From Lepas anatifera (taxonomy: Eukaryota; Arthropoda; Thecostraca; Lepadidae), in the NCBI GenBank assembly GCA_034440635.1, contig JAOTON010000455.1:434001-498000 (forward strand): a stretch of DNA of 64,000 nt, read 5' to 3'. The position numbers were made by a program, and so were the translations under genes. Each line of letters opens with the position of its first letter. Position 1 is the stretch's first letter. This document shows positions 23,991 through 38,500 of this stretch, piece after piece. The notes beneath the pieces were generated by a model. The model was not told where the DNA came from and ran no database searches. It saw nothing but the letters and a program-made list of their open reading frames with translations.

Positions 23991-24446
23991 TTAAAGGGAA
24001 TGTGGCACCTTCACAACGTGATTTTAACTGAGATATCCAAGTTGTAAAGCGGGTCGGAAAACCCGGTATTCCATATTTCATTTGTCTTGGAACTCGATAT
24101 TTCCGTAGAAAAAAGCTAAAACCTACCTGACACCAGCCCCCTCAGCCCCCGTCGACGGCGGCCATTGTTGTGAGCTACTGGTGTGACGACATATGCTGAC
24201 GTCACGGTGAGCATCAGCCAATCGAAGCCCTTGAAGCGTTTCAAGTATGGTAGTGGCTGCCAGATCGTGACATCATCCACAGGCTGATATTTATTTCTTT
24301 TTCTAGAGGAGTATTTTTAAAAACCAAATATTGAGCTTATTGTACATTTTTCAGAGATATCTTGAGTAGTTTCATTATTTTTGACTAAATGTGGGCCTAA
24401 TAACACTAAATTCCAGGATTCGACCAAGTTGCCACATTCCCTTTAA
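23991..24446. mobile_element. 456-bp MITE with perfect 17-bp terminal inverted repeats
   Basis: It begins TTAAAGGGAATGTGGCA (23,991-24,007) and ends with the exact inverse complement (24,430-24,446). Taking the outer TTAA as the target duplication leaves 13-bp terminal inverted repeats starting AGGGAATG. There is no coding capacity. A TGACGTCA site lies inside. The family is not identified; TTAA targets again fit a piggyBac-type transposase. Confidence 0.88.
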
Positions 24447-27400
24447 AAAATCTAGCTTTGATGCTATCATTGCACTAAACTGTTTTAAGTAAGTTTAAGT
24501 AAAAACTGCAGACAGGATATTTCAGATGGGGAAAAATAAGACGCTCGGGATAACTTGGGCTAAGAGTGAGGTTCCATCCGAGAGCAGAACGAATTTGAAG
24601 CTGCAGCTGAATCTATTTAGTATGCCGGACGGGAGCTTGGTTCAAGTTCTCGGGTGAGCCCAAATAATTGTTTTTAACTCTTCACTTGATATGAATCAGA
24701 GAGACCATGTGGAGACAACCACCTGAGCTGTGGAAACAGTAAGTATTTGCAGATTTTATTCTAAAGATTTTATTGATCGACAGACCTAGTGTCTGTAAAA
24801 CCCTTTTTCAAAATTTACCCGGCCTTTTTGGGGGGGCATAGCTGGAATGGCTCCCCCTGCGTCCGCCAATGCCGAGAAACCACTTGATGGAAATTTCATT
24901 TGCCCCAAAGCTCACCGTTCGCGGAGAAAAAGGTCAAAATTCACCCTCTACCGACCGCGTCATCCCCGCTCTGGTCACGTGACATGTGACAATCTCAGCA
25001 ATGTCATGGCATGCTCGATCCCGCTGTGCGTGCGGTGTGAACCCAATTTTCTTACTTGAACATCTTTAGAACCCACGTGCTAAACATTACTTTGTTACTG
25101 TTCATGGGTGGAAATCTTGGGAGAGGGTGTTAGGACCCACCCTGGATTTCGGGTGTCTCATAGATTTTGTGTACGACTTGAATTGCCGAGCCAGCGTTTG
25201 AAACGCAACGTTTAAATAGTTTGAACCGCAAAGTATGTTTTGATATACCACGAAAAATAAAATAAATATTAAGGAATATCAATAAAAGGAATGTAACGTT
25301 AATGAAGTGAAAGATAAAACATCAATGTTCACAAATCTTAGGCAGCAGAGCTATTTTTCGCCAAAATAAGATCAAATCCATAATTTGTGACATCAATGCC
25401 CCCAACACCACCACAGCCTAGAATTGCACCCAGGTGCCGTATTCCATTTAACTCAGTACAATAATGAGCCAATCGAAACATTTTTACGACACTAATCTAC
25501 CAGCAGCGTAATTCAACCGCAGGAGTGATTACTGGCAACTCAGCCCATAAAAGAGCTTGATGTCTCCCATCACGAATTCTGCCACACAAATCAAGCCAAT
25601 CGAAAATTGGGCAAAGCGAAAACAAATGCATACCGTCTTTTGAAAGAAATATGCCAGCGAATGATTGATTTTCCATTGTATCCAAAACCCAAATTTATTT
25701 TGAACTAATCACTGGTGAAAATGACAGACACACTAAATGGCAAAGGTCCATCAGTATATCTTAACTTGATTGAAATAGCAAACAAAAAATAGCAGGAAAT
25801 AGTATCCATCTGGACTTTAACCGTGTTGGAGTAAGAAAGAGTAAGAAGAAAGTCTGTTGAAGAAAGCAACAATGACCCAGAATATGGATGCACTATCTAT
25901 AACTCTTGAAGGACTAATGCTCCAACGAACTGTAAAAAAGAGGTTACCACAGAACTAACATATCGAAAGCAGTTTCTCCTAAGCAGGCGAGTGTTTATTC
26001 CTGCCCCATAACACTTGGTCTAAGGTCCAATTATAAGTTTTGTGATGTATCAACTTTTGTTTTAACGCTTCATCAGTATGGACAGGCGGTAAGGTAACAA
26101 TTCTCAGGGATATCCAGGATGCCATAAAAATAATAAGTGCTCCAGAAAACCCCCCAAGGATTACCGTCTACTCAAAGGATAGCCCCATCCCCACCGTAAT
26201 CAAAATTACACATTTCCTGGTAGACAAACCGCTGTCCATAACAGCCTCTGCCCACTTACGCATTGGTAAATGGGCCAAGCTGGCTCGTGTCCCCATTTTT
26301 CACTTGAAGGCCGACCGTGGGGTTTCAGGCCCGGGAAAATATATAGCAAACACAAATATATCGGGTGCCATGGTCACTTTGCTAGCCCCCTTTTTCCCAT
26401 CGAACACGGACGAATCCACTTATCTCGTTTCAAAGGCCGACACTGGTTAAATATTTGGACGAGTAAGCATATTTCGACAATACATTGACGGGAACATTTC
26501 CGAGAAATACCTATCCAAACGCCAGGGTTGGCCACCTTCCAATAGTGCCGATCAGCAGGCGGTGAGAGCGACCTTTCACTGACAGGGGTTGTCTTCCCTC
26601 ATCGACAAAGGTCAACAGGTTGCCGTCCTGTTCAGTGTTGTGCGCGAGGAATTGGCGCCATTTGCCAAAACTCAGTGAGCCCGAGCCAAGCGCTTCACTC
26701 ATGACGCATTCCTGTCTGTCGGTGCCGCATCTGCTGCGGTACGTACTAGGTACGGGTACTCTTAGTACACTGACAGGTCAGCGACTCGATCTGGGCCTTC
26801 TGGGAAATACTTATCAAATACCACTTCTGTGAGGAGAGGTAGGAAGGGTTACTGATGATGTGTGGCTATGATGGGGAGGCAGGAAGGTGCTCATTTTGTG
26901 GGCCTGAAAGCCTGCTACATGAGTAAATATAAATATATACCACAGAAAAAATAATGTAAATGCGACACATTTAAGTTTCATTATCCAGATTAGCAGAATC
27001 TAACTTTTCAGATGCTTACAATTGTTTGTTACGGATGTCAAATTCGGTGGGGGCGTATTTTGCAAAAATGAAGGATTAGAGGATATCTTGCAACCTTAAT
27101 TGTAACCTTAATTACGTGGAGGAAAAAGGAGAAGGATAATCAATCAAGTAAGTATCAAGTAAAAAAATCAGGTAAAATCAACAAGGAGAATAAAGGGAGA
27201 ATATCAAGTACAATCACATATTCCTACTCTTAGTGATAAGTCATTACTTATATACTTTTCGCCCTTTTAGACTTGAGGTAAGACGACAACGGTTGTGCTT
27301 GAAGAAAACGACAACTCATCCTGGGACTACAACAGCAATACCATAGGTTCTAGAATCCGAGGGTCAAATTCACCAACAATATCAACATGGCAGCATATAT

Positions 27401-28822
27401 GTGCGTTGAGAAGACATGCAAAGCCAAGACTGGCATTCATATAAACTCTCCTTAAAAAACTGGAAATATAGAGCAATGAAAAGGGATGACAGAAAAAACC
27501 TGAAATCTGGTGCCGAATCTTCATATACCCCCCCAGAAACATACACGTCCAGACTGACCAGACTGATTCCATGCCATAGTTGCGTGGCATGGCAGTTGAT
27601 AGTGAGCTCTTAATATAATACATAATGTGCATGGGGACGGTATTCTCTTCTGCTAGATGTTAACAAAAAGTACTATTATTCTTATTTTCGATATCATCAC
27701 TGCTGTAAAAAAGTAGCAATGCCGCACATGTTCTTCTTTCCAGCATGTATATTCCACACATACTTGCTTACATGAGCTTGGAAACACTAAATGATCAGCC
27801 AAGATCTGGTAATTTTAAACTTTTCAAACAAACATGAGAGTGTAGAATACCACAAAACAATCATTCATCGGTATCACAAAAACGCCTTCACCTTTCAGTA
27901 AGTGCGGCCGATCATTTAGTCATGGTAATATTTCTGCACCATTACGCTTTCACATGTTATCGGTAGAAGCGCATTTCTCACATCCCACTTATCACTGCAA
28001 CATGAGCCATTCACTCCACTGTTAAAGGCAATCCGTTTGCTGATATGTAATGCAAATGTCTTCCGCAATATTCTTGTTTACATATCATTTTCGTATATAC
28101 GACATATTTACACTTTCGGCGCTTATTTCGGACCCTGATCACTACCTTTTGCACAACACTTCTCCCGCCGAGTTCAGTATAAGTCACCTCGAGCAATGCT
28201 CGCCTCAAGGCAACTGTTTGGGCCGAGCTACCTCCACCCACTGAACAGCAAGAGGTGTTTCACTCCAGCCGACCGGGTTCGTGGTGATTCATAACATCCA
28301 CATACCGGCACTGAGAGCGGTAGCAACACCACTGCTAATCGCAACTGCATCGATGGGTCGTCAGTGCACATGCTGCTTAGAGTGTGCCTTTTGGACGAAA
28401 CGCAACGCGTTTTCCACAGAGGAGGCAATACAGTGACGCCCGAACGTCAGAATTTAAGGGTGGGGCACCCTGAACTTTTCAACCCATTTGGTTCCAGGCA
28501 ACGCCTTAGGGTTAGTGTTAAAACTTCTGATTTAAGGGGGCACCATGCCTTTGTGCCACCCCCTTCCCAGTTCCGCTCATATGTATATGTCAAATCACGG
28601 AAGCTTTAAACTTTACTTTTGCTTAGAGAGGGTAAAATCAGAAGTTGAGCGAAGCAAGCAAAAGGAACGTTTGAATCAATAATAGTTTGATAGAAGGCAG
28701 ATAATAAATGATAGGTATTCATTTTTTTGTGTTCCATTGACAATTTAGCGCATTCGTTAAAAAAACACAAGAATGATGAGAATTTAAAGCTGAGAATTGA
28801 ACAGAATGTATTGTCTCTCAAA

Positions 28823-28826
28823 ATAC

Positions 28827-28916
<90 letters not shown>
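28823..28916. repeat. (ACAT)n/(AT)n microsatellite
   Basis: A short ACAT run (about 28,823-28,840) passes directly into about 76 bases of alternating AT. Confidence 0.98.
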
Positions 28917-28920
<4 letters not shown>

Positions 28921-29414
28921 GTTAAATTCTAAACTGAAGTTTTCAGTCACAGTCATGAATGTTGTCCCATGCATGACGAACAGTGTAAAGTACTCAGCCA
29001 GGTATGCAACAAGGACGCTGGTTATTTTAAACAGGTAAATGCACGTATCTCGCTGTAAGTGGATACCTGAGCTGTCTGTTTGGAAACAAACGTTTTATAA
29101 TTGCGAATAATGTGACGTCATTATAATGATTAGTGACGTGAAAGTGAAGTCTGAATAAATGGTTAAGGTGGTGAAAATGATAATAATCGGTCAATTATTT
29201 ACGGTTTAAAAAAAGTTTTACAAGCTTAAAGTGAGTTGATAGTTTCGCATTCAATGTCATGATCATTCATTGAATGTGAAACCGTCGACTTAGTTTTGGT
29301 TTGTAAAACTCAAGACAATAAATAATTGGCCGATGATGATTCATTTCCACCGCCTTAACCATCATCACAATAAAAATCTTGAGAGTGAAGAGGTAACTCG
29401 CCATTTGTTCCCAG

Positions 29415-29528
29415 GCCTCCACCTGTCAGCAAAGTGTCGTCTGCTCATTAAGACCCCACCGAAACAGTCAGTATGGTCATCGAAAAGAAGTACAAACCCG
29501 ATGAGGAGCCGGACCCAGCTCCTTACCT
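29415..29528 (+). CDS. Mhc: Mhc coding exon 1 (5' UTR end and start codon)
   Basis: The acceptor TTCCCAG ends at 29,414, so at least one non-coding exon must lie upstream. The ATG is at 29,473 and codes [18 protein letters not shown] plus two bases. The donor is CT|GTAAGT at 29,529. The N-terminal segment is acidic and lysine-rich, as usual for muscle heavy chains. Confidence 0.88.
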
Positions 29529-32500
29529 GTAAGTAATCTATTGTTCAGATTATATTTGATTGCATTGTTTTGTCCTATCCATGATAATAATCCAAATATT
29601 TGTGTTTTTGTGTCGTGCACCAAAATTTTGCACATAATTAGGAATGTCGCAGACACAGTATTCAGTCTTTCACACCCAACAAACTGCTCAACATTTCTCA
29701 TATTTTTTAATGGAAGCATGTTTTGCTGCAGCGTTCTTGAGCGCATCGGCTTTAAAGCTTAACGGTGTATTTATCTCGGCTGAAATAGTTTTATTTTGAA
29801 AGCTAAAAGCCCAATAGCTGAATCTCTTCTATTCATTTAAAAAAGTTCCTCAATAGAGCTGTTACAATACCCTTAGATTCTAAACAGCCTGCTTCATAAG
29901 TCAAGAGAGGTTAGTGAGTTCCTTCCATCTTTTAGGCTAGTGTAAGCTGTGTTACAGAGAAGAATTTAAGTTTGCGAACTCTTCATCTTCCTGATTTCAT
30001 TTTCCTACCGCAAACATCTCTCCAATGGGAATTCCAGCCATTCTCGTAAATTCTGCTCCACTACTGTCAACTCCTGACAGACGTAGCCACTTTTAAAAGA
30101 CAAAGCTCCTCAGACTCCGTTCCTGCCATCCATTAGTCTTCACCTGTAACAGATCTCTCTGTCCCCAGCTTCGTCTCTCTGGAGCAGAAGAGAATTGACG
30201 CTACCAAGCCCTATGATGCCAAGACTGCCGTATGGGTCAAAGATCAAAAAGAGGGGTATGTGCTCGGCAAGATCACGAGCACTTCTGGCGACAAGACCAA
30301 GGTTCAGATGCCCAACTTCGAGGTCAGTACTATAGAAATTACTCTCTATAGACATGGATACGCTTAGTCTGAAAATAAGTATAAGAAACGTTATCAGGTT
30401 TTACCACCATAAGTATGGGATGGAAAATATCCCCGAATATTTTCTTTTACAGTGATAGCTACGTTTCAATTTAAATGAGGAATACTAGTGATAATCCATC
30501 AGAAGAACCCATGGGGCCTCAGACGAGGAAAACTAGGTCTTGAACATTCGCCGGTAACCATTGCGCTCTGTTCCACAGGAGAAGGAATTTAAGAAGGATG
30601 ACCTGAGCCAGGTCAACCCGCCCAAGTTTGAGAAGTGTGAGGACATGTCTAACTTGACCTACCTCAACGATGCTTCTGTCCTTCACAACTTGAAGCAGCG
30701 CTACTACAACAAACTCATTTACGTGAGTTCTTGAATTCACCGAGGCTTATTCGTTGAAATGTTGTTAGTTTTTACAAGCGAATATATATATTGGAAGGTC
30801 TATTGCTTACGGAAGAACTGATTGGTGGTGTTTGTAAGCGTAGCAATTTATTTCTCGCATGATAGGCAAAGTCAGAATTAAATTTTTCTGGATCATTTTC
30901 TATCTGTTTTTTCATCAGACCGCAATACAATAGATGAAACCATACTAAGAAAAAACAAAACGTGTTAATCACTTCATAAGTATACCCTATAAAACTAACC
31001 CAATTTCATATTCTATACTTGGTTTCACATATGTCCAGAATAATCGAGCCCCACTATTTTCCCATGTCTAAGCTGTGCAATTGCTCACGCCTCAGACCTA
31101 CTCGGGCCTGTTCTGCGTGGCCATCAACCCCTACAAGCGGTTCCCCATCTACACCAACCGCGCCATCGCCATCTACATCGGCAAGAGGAGGAACGAGGTG
31201 CCGCCCCACATCTTCGCGCTGTCCGACGGCGCCTACAACGACATGATGGCCAGTGAGTGAGGGGTGCAGGTTCGAATCCCGGTGAGGAAAGAACTAAAGA
31301 AACGGCGGGTTTGAAGGATGTACTTTTAATTTGCTAGACTTGTTGATTTTTGGGGACAGCGGACCAGATGTTGTGACTGAGATAATAATAATCTGACTTG
31401 TGGTTTTGGCGCCCCCTAAACAATTCTCAAAGCTTAGCACGCCTGATACTGGCTCATTCACACGGGCACACAAAATATTGATTTAATTTCTATGGCCTCT
31501 GTTTATCCTCATGGGATCGTATCTAAAGTGTGCAGTTATATTTTATATTCCCAATGTAATTGGAAACACACCTTCATAGTTGCGTCTTAAATGGGAGGCT
31601 TACATCACAACAGCAGAAAATTTGCAATCACAAGACTACGGTCGTAACAGAACAACAGCAGGGCACTTTTCCAAAACGTTCAGCATGTTATCTAGCGAAA
31701 CCAGAGTCCGTTAGTCCCAACCAAAAGTCAAGCTATCAGCACATCAGTGCCACCGGGAGAGGATTAAGGGACAGCTGCGCCGTGAGCCACCGATGACTGG
31801 AATTTTGGCAGCACCTACGAGCGGCAGTGGCCAGGCAGGTGCCACCCCCAGCAGCCTGGCTCCAGGCGATCGCTCCAGACACCGCCGCGACAAAATTAGC
31901 CCATCCAGGCCACATCTGAAGCGTTGGCACCGTGTCCAGGCGCTGCCGTATTCGGTCTCCGAGGCGCGGCTCGACCGCCTGCGTGACGCGGGGCCAGCGA
32001 ATCGGAGACTAAACAGACATAACGGCAGTCAGGCGCCCATGTGGAAAAAATGACACATGGCGTCCTTCATGACGCATTGTGTTCGGCAGCTGTCAGACGG
32101 GTGGCGTTTGCTTACGCTCAAGCTTTTCTGTCAGTTTAGCATTCAGCTGCATATACTTGGGATTCGGCAGAGTATGTTTCAAGCCAGTAAGAGCGGATTT
32201 TGATGAGGTTAAGTGATGAGAAAAAATCGTGGAGGTATTATGAAAATAGCTGGTGCTTTGACTGTCGATTCAAATGACTAACGATCTAAAATACTGACAA
32301 GAAAAGGTTAGCAAATAAATAAGTCGCATGCTTGTATGCGCTAGTCTCAATATCTGGATTTTATTGTGAAGACAGATTAATACAGGAACATTCAAGTTGT
32401 TGGCTATACATTGCGACAAGCTTATAGACGGTGCAGAGCGACTATTTGAATAACTGCATGTGGTTAAAAACATGTCAACCCGTTCCATTTTCTACTTTGT

Positions 32501-35500
32501 CGGCGCATGTTGCGATTGGACATAATGATTGAGACCCATCCAAATATTCATTTCAAACCATTAGATTTCACTGCCTCGAAGACATTAGGTAAATAAAACA
32601 AGCTATACGATTGTCCCCAAATGTCCCCAAATTTGATATATGCTGAAAAATTAGGAGTTTGCCATTTCACCAGAAATTTTAACATAAATTATATGTATAT
32701 CAGTGGTGTAGCCTGGCCGTTTTTCAGCTGTTTCCTTAGTGAATAGAGGTGGATCTGGACCGGTTTTTTGGACACCAGACCAGACATACCAGACCCTTGC
32801 ATAAATCATTATTTTTCCAGTATCTCAAGTCATGGAGTGCAAAGCTCACCCGTGGCCTCCGTCACGAAGGTGGAAGACAGAAAAACTTATTTCCAGGTAG
32901 CTGCTGATATTTATTTGGTAATGTATGCCCGTCAAAACTACATGACGTAGTCAATGAGGTGAGTGAACCATGATTGCTGACACACGCTCTCTCCCTCTGC
33001 AGACGGAGTCAACCAGTCCATCCTTATCACGTAAGTTCCACACTGTCTTCAAGCGTCTGAATTTACTTTTTCAAAGTCATCTGGCATTATGTAGCGTGTA
33101 TATAATCCGCCTATGGTATTAATTCATTGTATAAGAAGTGTAGGTATATTTCTATCACCACAAGACTCCTTTCATTTTTATCAAGTCACCCCACGGGACA
33201 GGGGGCGTTGTTTTGAACACACGTGAATGCGACTGGCACATGTGTTTCCAGTGTTCATCTGCTTTCGTGTGATCTGTTTTTTTCATATCTAGTGAAACGA
33301 GATTCAGGTATCGAATTTCTCGTGGGAGTCCTCACCATTGGAAAAAAATTCAGCATGTATGTACCTCATTAGATTATGTTTAAAATATTGATGCGAGACT
33401 GTGAGGGAAGAACGAACCTGCTTATTTTTATAACGTGAAACTTGTAGTTTATATTTACACCGAAATATCAGACGTCATATCAAACTTGAAGATTCAAGTA
33501 TGCTCTGGGATGCGATTGTGCATACCTTGTTTTCACGGCTAGACTGTATCCAGACTCTTTAGATTGCCCAGTTCTCACCCCAACCCTGCCCTGCAGTGGC
33601 GAGTCGGGAGCTGGAAAGACGGAGAACACAAAGAAGGTCATCACCTACTTCGCCAACGTTGGCGCCACTGGCAAGAAGAAAAGCGATGCCGACAAGCCCT
33701 CTAAGGTCAGCAAACGGCCGAGATTAGACTGGGGCACTTGGAGCATAAGCATGAGAATACTTGTCACTTTCTGCTTATAACGTTCCAACTTGATATTTGT
33801 CTTTACTTGGTCAAAGCAAGATCTTCATCTTGTGGGGAGCCTCTTGAAGATATCATGATAAAATCAAGCGCATGCTCTCAAAGTAAATGTAATACATACG
33901 ACTCAAACGAATGAGTATGGCTGGCAAACCATCTGCATCCTTCTTTGAACAACATAATTGTAGACCGGGGTCTTCGAATACGGCAGCTCTAAACTTGCAG
34001 TGTTGTATTGTTCCCCATACGACATCAAGACCAAGATGAAGATGTCAAGACGACGATATCAAGACCACATCAAGACGCGTCCTGTACACGAAACACTGTC
34101 AGAACTAGGCAAGCCCCACAGGCAGCGTTATCACTTCCGTAGCTGACTTTAATTACACTTTAAGTAAAAACAATTCCCCGCCCTGAAACCCTAACATCCA
34201 TAGCCAACACTTGCCCATACACAAGCCAAAACCCGTGCAAAAATATTTAACCGGTTAACCAACGATGAAATCCAATCAACACAGCTTTATCCAACAGTTA
34301 ATCAGCGAGAAACGATGTAATTTCTCTGTAACCAAGTAACCTACCGTTTAGAGATCAGACGCGATGCTGTTTACACAAGAACCAAGGCAGGAATGGCGCC
34401 GATCCCATTGTCTGGTTCGCGCCACAGCGCTGAGCGCGGGAACTGGCTCGGCCTCTCATTGGTTTGCGGACGCACATCGCTAAGCCAGGAAAGTAATTAA
34501 AATCATACTCGAGATAAATTCAAGAGTGTTAAACTACAAGTAAATAACAGTACAAAATTTAACTTACATTTCTGATAAAGTACTACGCGCCGACAATGAT
34601 TAAAAAGTCTAGGGGTAAACATAGCTCCGCACCGAGATGCAAGAATCTCCGCGAATGACAAGAGGTGCAAATTTTACACAGTCGAAGGCGATCCACAGCG
34701 CCTGCACTCCCTACACTTCACCCCCTTATGGAAAAAATACCCCCTTGCCCGCATGACCTCAAGAAAACGTGATATCTGGACAGCAATGGGGCAGTGTACT
34801 GGCCCGACAGTCTGTTCACAGCGGCTCCAGCACTAGTACAACAACGCAATCGAAAATCACACACATATACACACAGTCGCATTTTGGATATCCGTACTCC
34901 CTCGTTGGCTTCTGTTGTTTTAGGTAACGCTCGCCTCGATTCACCTCGAAGGCATAACAAATGCAGAAACCCTGGCCAGAATTTCAGCATTGTCCGCTAT
35001 AACCAAATTTACAACTTAAGCAGCTAGCTAGGAATTCGAATTAATCCGTACGCTACCTTACGTTAGTGTTAACAACAAAATATTGATTAAAGATCTAACC
35101 GATCTGGAGGGACCCCTCGATTATCCCTTACTGAACGTCGGGGAAGTGGAATGGGAACATCAGCCATTTCCTGATCCACACTTGTGCCTGAAGGAACAGT
35201 CTGATTCGAACCCCCTTCGTCTCCCTGAGAAACAGATGGACCACCCGGAACAAACGGCAGCGCAAAAGGATTGAACAACGACAGAAACGGAGCACGTGAC
35301 TCCTCCGTGGTGTCTGCAGATTCAGCTGGTCGACTAGTCTGACCATTCCACTGAGACCCGCTCGACTCACGGCACGAGTTGCGTCTGCCTGTCCCACCCT
35401 GAGGAGCTAGAGAAGCTCTTTCACCATGGCCCCTTCCCTCAACTGGAGCAGGGCCTGCCCCATCCTCACTGTCGCTCCCTACTCTGGGCTTTAATCTGTT

Positions 35501-38500
35501 GTGGTGTACCAGTAACGTGGATTTGGCACCATTCACCTTGATGCGATAGTTCATGTCGCCGATTTTTTCAATGACTACCGCCGGCTTCCATGGTCTGAGA
35601 AACTTGTAATAAGCCCCTCGGGGAACAACGCCCTTGTGCAAATAAACCTTGTCTCCTGGGGAGAAATCGAAATCATTTATCTTACGATCATAAGCGATCT
35701 TGTTCCTCCTGTGACTCAACCTCGAGTTCTCTAATGCTACTTCATGCAAAGCCTTCAAATTGGCTCTGAGATGATCTAAATACTCTGTGATCGATCGGGT
35801 TCGACCTTTCACAGGTTCACTTAACTCTAACTGTACAGGAAGTCTTGGCTCCTTGCCAAACAGGACACAATATGGTGAGACTCCGAGAGACTTGTGTATT
35901 TGCGACCTTAACCCCAGTAACAAGAGAGGTAGATTCGTATCCCACTCTGCGTGCTGATGGTTGTCTAGAAACTTAGCTAACATGTTCAGCAACGTTCGGT
36001 TCGTGCGTTCCACTATCGAATTAGCCATCGGGTGAAATGCTGTGGTCTTTGACTTGTCTATACCTAGCAGTTTACATGTTGTTGTCATGACTTCCCCTAT
36101 GAAATTCCCTCCTCTATCAGAATGTATACGCCTCGGACAGCCGAATCTCGAGACAAACTCGCGGACAAAAACGGTGGCAACCTCAGTCGCTTCCTGAGTT
36201 TTAAGAGGATATGCCTCTACCCAGCGAGAGTGATGGTCCACGACGACGAGAATGTGCTTGTGACCACTAGGTGTCACTGGCAATGACGACAAAATATCCA
36301 AACCAACAACATCTAGCGGCTCCGATGCCAACAACGCTCCCATAGACGCTCTGGGTGCGGGAACCGGTGCGTTCCGGGAACCGCAGTTCGGGCAACTTTT
36401 ACAAAATTTGACAATCTCAGCCAACATGCAAGGCCACCAAAACCTCAATCGAACCTGCTCAAATAATTTATCTGCAGCGAAATGGCCACCGGCAGGGCCA
36501 GAATGAAGCGATGTCAAAGCACCTGATGTCAGTGCACTTGGCAAAACGATCTGAAGCTGATCCGAGTCGAACGGTTTGCGGCGATAAAGCCGGTACAAAA
36601 TACCCTCTAACAGTCGTAGGCGGGACCACTGAGAAAGGAATTTGCTGGCACTGGAGCTCAAAAGTTCTTTTTTCTTTGGTTTGCGACCTGCTGACAGGTG
36701 TCTGGTGACCTCAGAAATGTCTGGGTCCTTCTCTTGTTCTGCTCTGATGTAACTGGTGGACCAGTCTGACGCGGTGACACGAAAAGTGTGAGCAGTGTCA
36801 TCTGTCTGGCACGCTTTGTCAGCCACATCTGGAGGCCGACGACTGAGGGCATCAGGTACGACGTGCTCACGACCAGGCGTGTGCTCAATTGTGAAGCTAA
36901 ACTGAGCCAAAATTTCAAACCAACGTGCGAGCATGCCACAGGGATTTTTAAAATTCAGAAGCCACTGAAGGCTGGCATGATCAGTTCTCACGATGAACTT
37001 CCGACCCAACAGGTAAGGAGAAAACTTCTGAACAAATAAAACCACTGCCAAAAGTTCTCGCTTTGTTGCCCCGTAGTTTGACTGTGCCTTGGAAAATTTT
37101 TGACTACCATACGCTATGACTTTCTCTTCCTCGCCCACTTGCTGTTTTAAAACAGCGCCAGCTGACTCAAGGGAAGCGTCCGTCTCCAAAATAAAGGATC
37201 CAGCGTCGGGACTAAAATCTGGGACTGTGAGCACAGGTGCCTCTGAAAGTGCTCGGCGGAGTCTGTCAAAAGCGAGCTGGGCCTCCTCGGACCACTGAAA
37301 CTTTACGTCTTTGTGCAACAGCTTCATCAATGGGGCCGCAATGAGAGCGTAATCCTTGATATGTTTGCGCATGAAGCTAGCCAAACCCAAGAACGAATGC
37401 AGCTGACGCGCAGTACGCGGAATCGGCCAATTGCGAACCTTCTCAACTTTCTCAGGATCCACGGCAACTCCTTCCTCGGAGATGATGTGTCCCAAGAATT
37501 TCACACTCTTTTGGAACAAGGAGCACTTCTTTAAGTTGATCGACAACCCAGCCTGCTGCAACCGGTCAAGAACGAGATCCAACTTCTCGGAAAGTTCGTC
37601 GAATGTCTCTGCACCTAAGATGAGATCATCAAAAAAGTTGAAAGCTGTGGCGGGTGGGAGACCTCTTAGGACCAGATCGAGTAGCCTGGCGCACGTAGCC
37701 GGAGCTCCTGAAGCACCGAGTGGACACCTGACATGCGCATACGTCCCAAAAGGAGTAACAATTGTAGTTTTCGGCACGTCTTTGTCTGCAACTTTGATTT
37801 GGAAGTAGCATTGTTTCAAATCTAGCACACAAAACAGTTTACAACCTCCTAGCGAATCCAATACTGAATCCATACGTGGAATCTGAAACGACGGAACTTT
37901 CGTGGCAGCATTAACCTTACGAAGATCGGCGCAAATTCTAACCCGACCATCTTTCTTAGTGACTACACAAATCGGTGACCCCCAAGAGCTGAAAGTCTCC
38001 ACGAGAATTCCCTTCTCAACCATGTCGTCCAACTCAGCCTTGACCTTGTCCTGCAGAAACGGAGGAATTCTGCGCGCTGCTGACCTGATCGGGGAACAAT
38101 CACCTGTGTCTATTTCATGTTCTATAAGGTCAGTAAAACCTAACCTGCCATCCAGCACTGAATCGTATTTTGACAGAAGTTCAAGAACAGCCTGTTTTTG
38201 AGATTCAGAGAGCTCACTTGATGACAAGTCAACTTCATCCAGCCACGAATGAGATTTTAGATGAGAAGAAGGTTGGCACTCCGCCACTCCTACCTCCAGC
38301 TGACCTAACTCAGACCGCTTAGGTAGCGTCAAATGATCAGAAGAGATGTTTCTGACAACAAAAGGTACTGACTGTCCCTCGACATTAACCATAGCCGGAA
38401 CAAACTCTAGACCAGGAATATCCAAAGTGGGTTCAAACATCGCCGGGCCATGAACGTCATTATTGGGTACAAATCCGGGCAAAACAAGTTCTTGTCCAGG

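Noticed and set aside
28606..28974. Tyr-Ile repeat frame
   Set aside because: Translation of the (AT)n microsatellite.
32768..32950. Possible alternative Mhc exon in intron 4
   Set aside because: The translation does not resemble any myosin segment, and the splice borders do not fit.
34718..34990. env-like gene after pol
   Set aside because: Only 90 codons; no signal peptide, membrane anchor or glycoprotein features.
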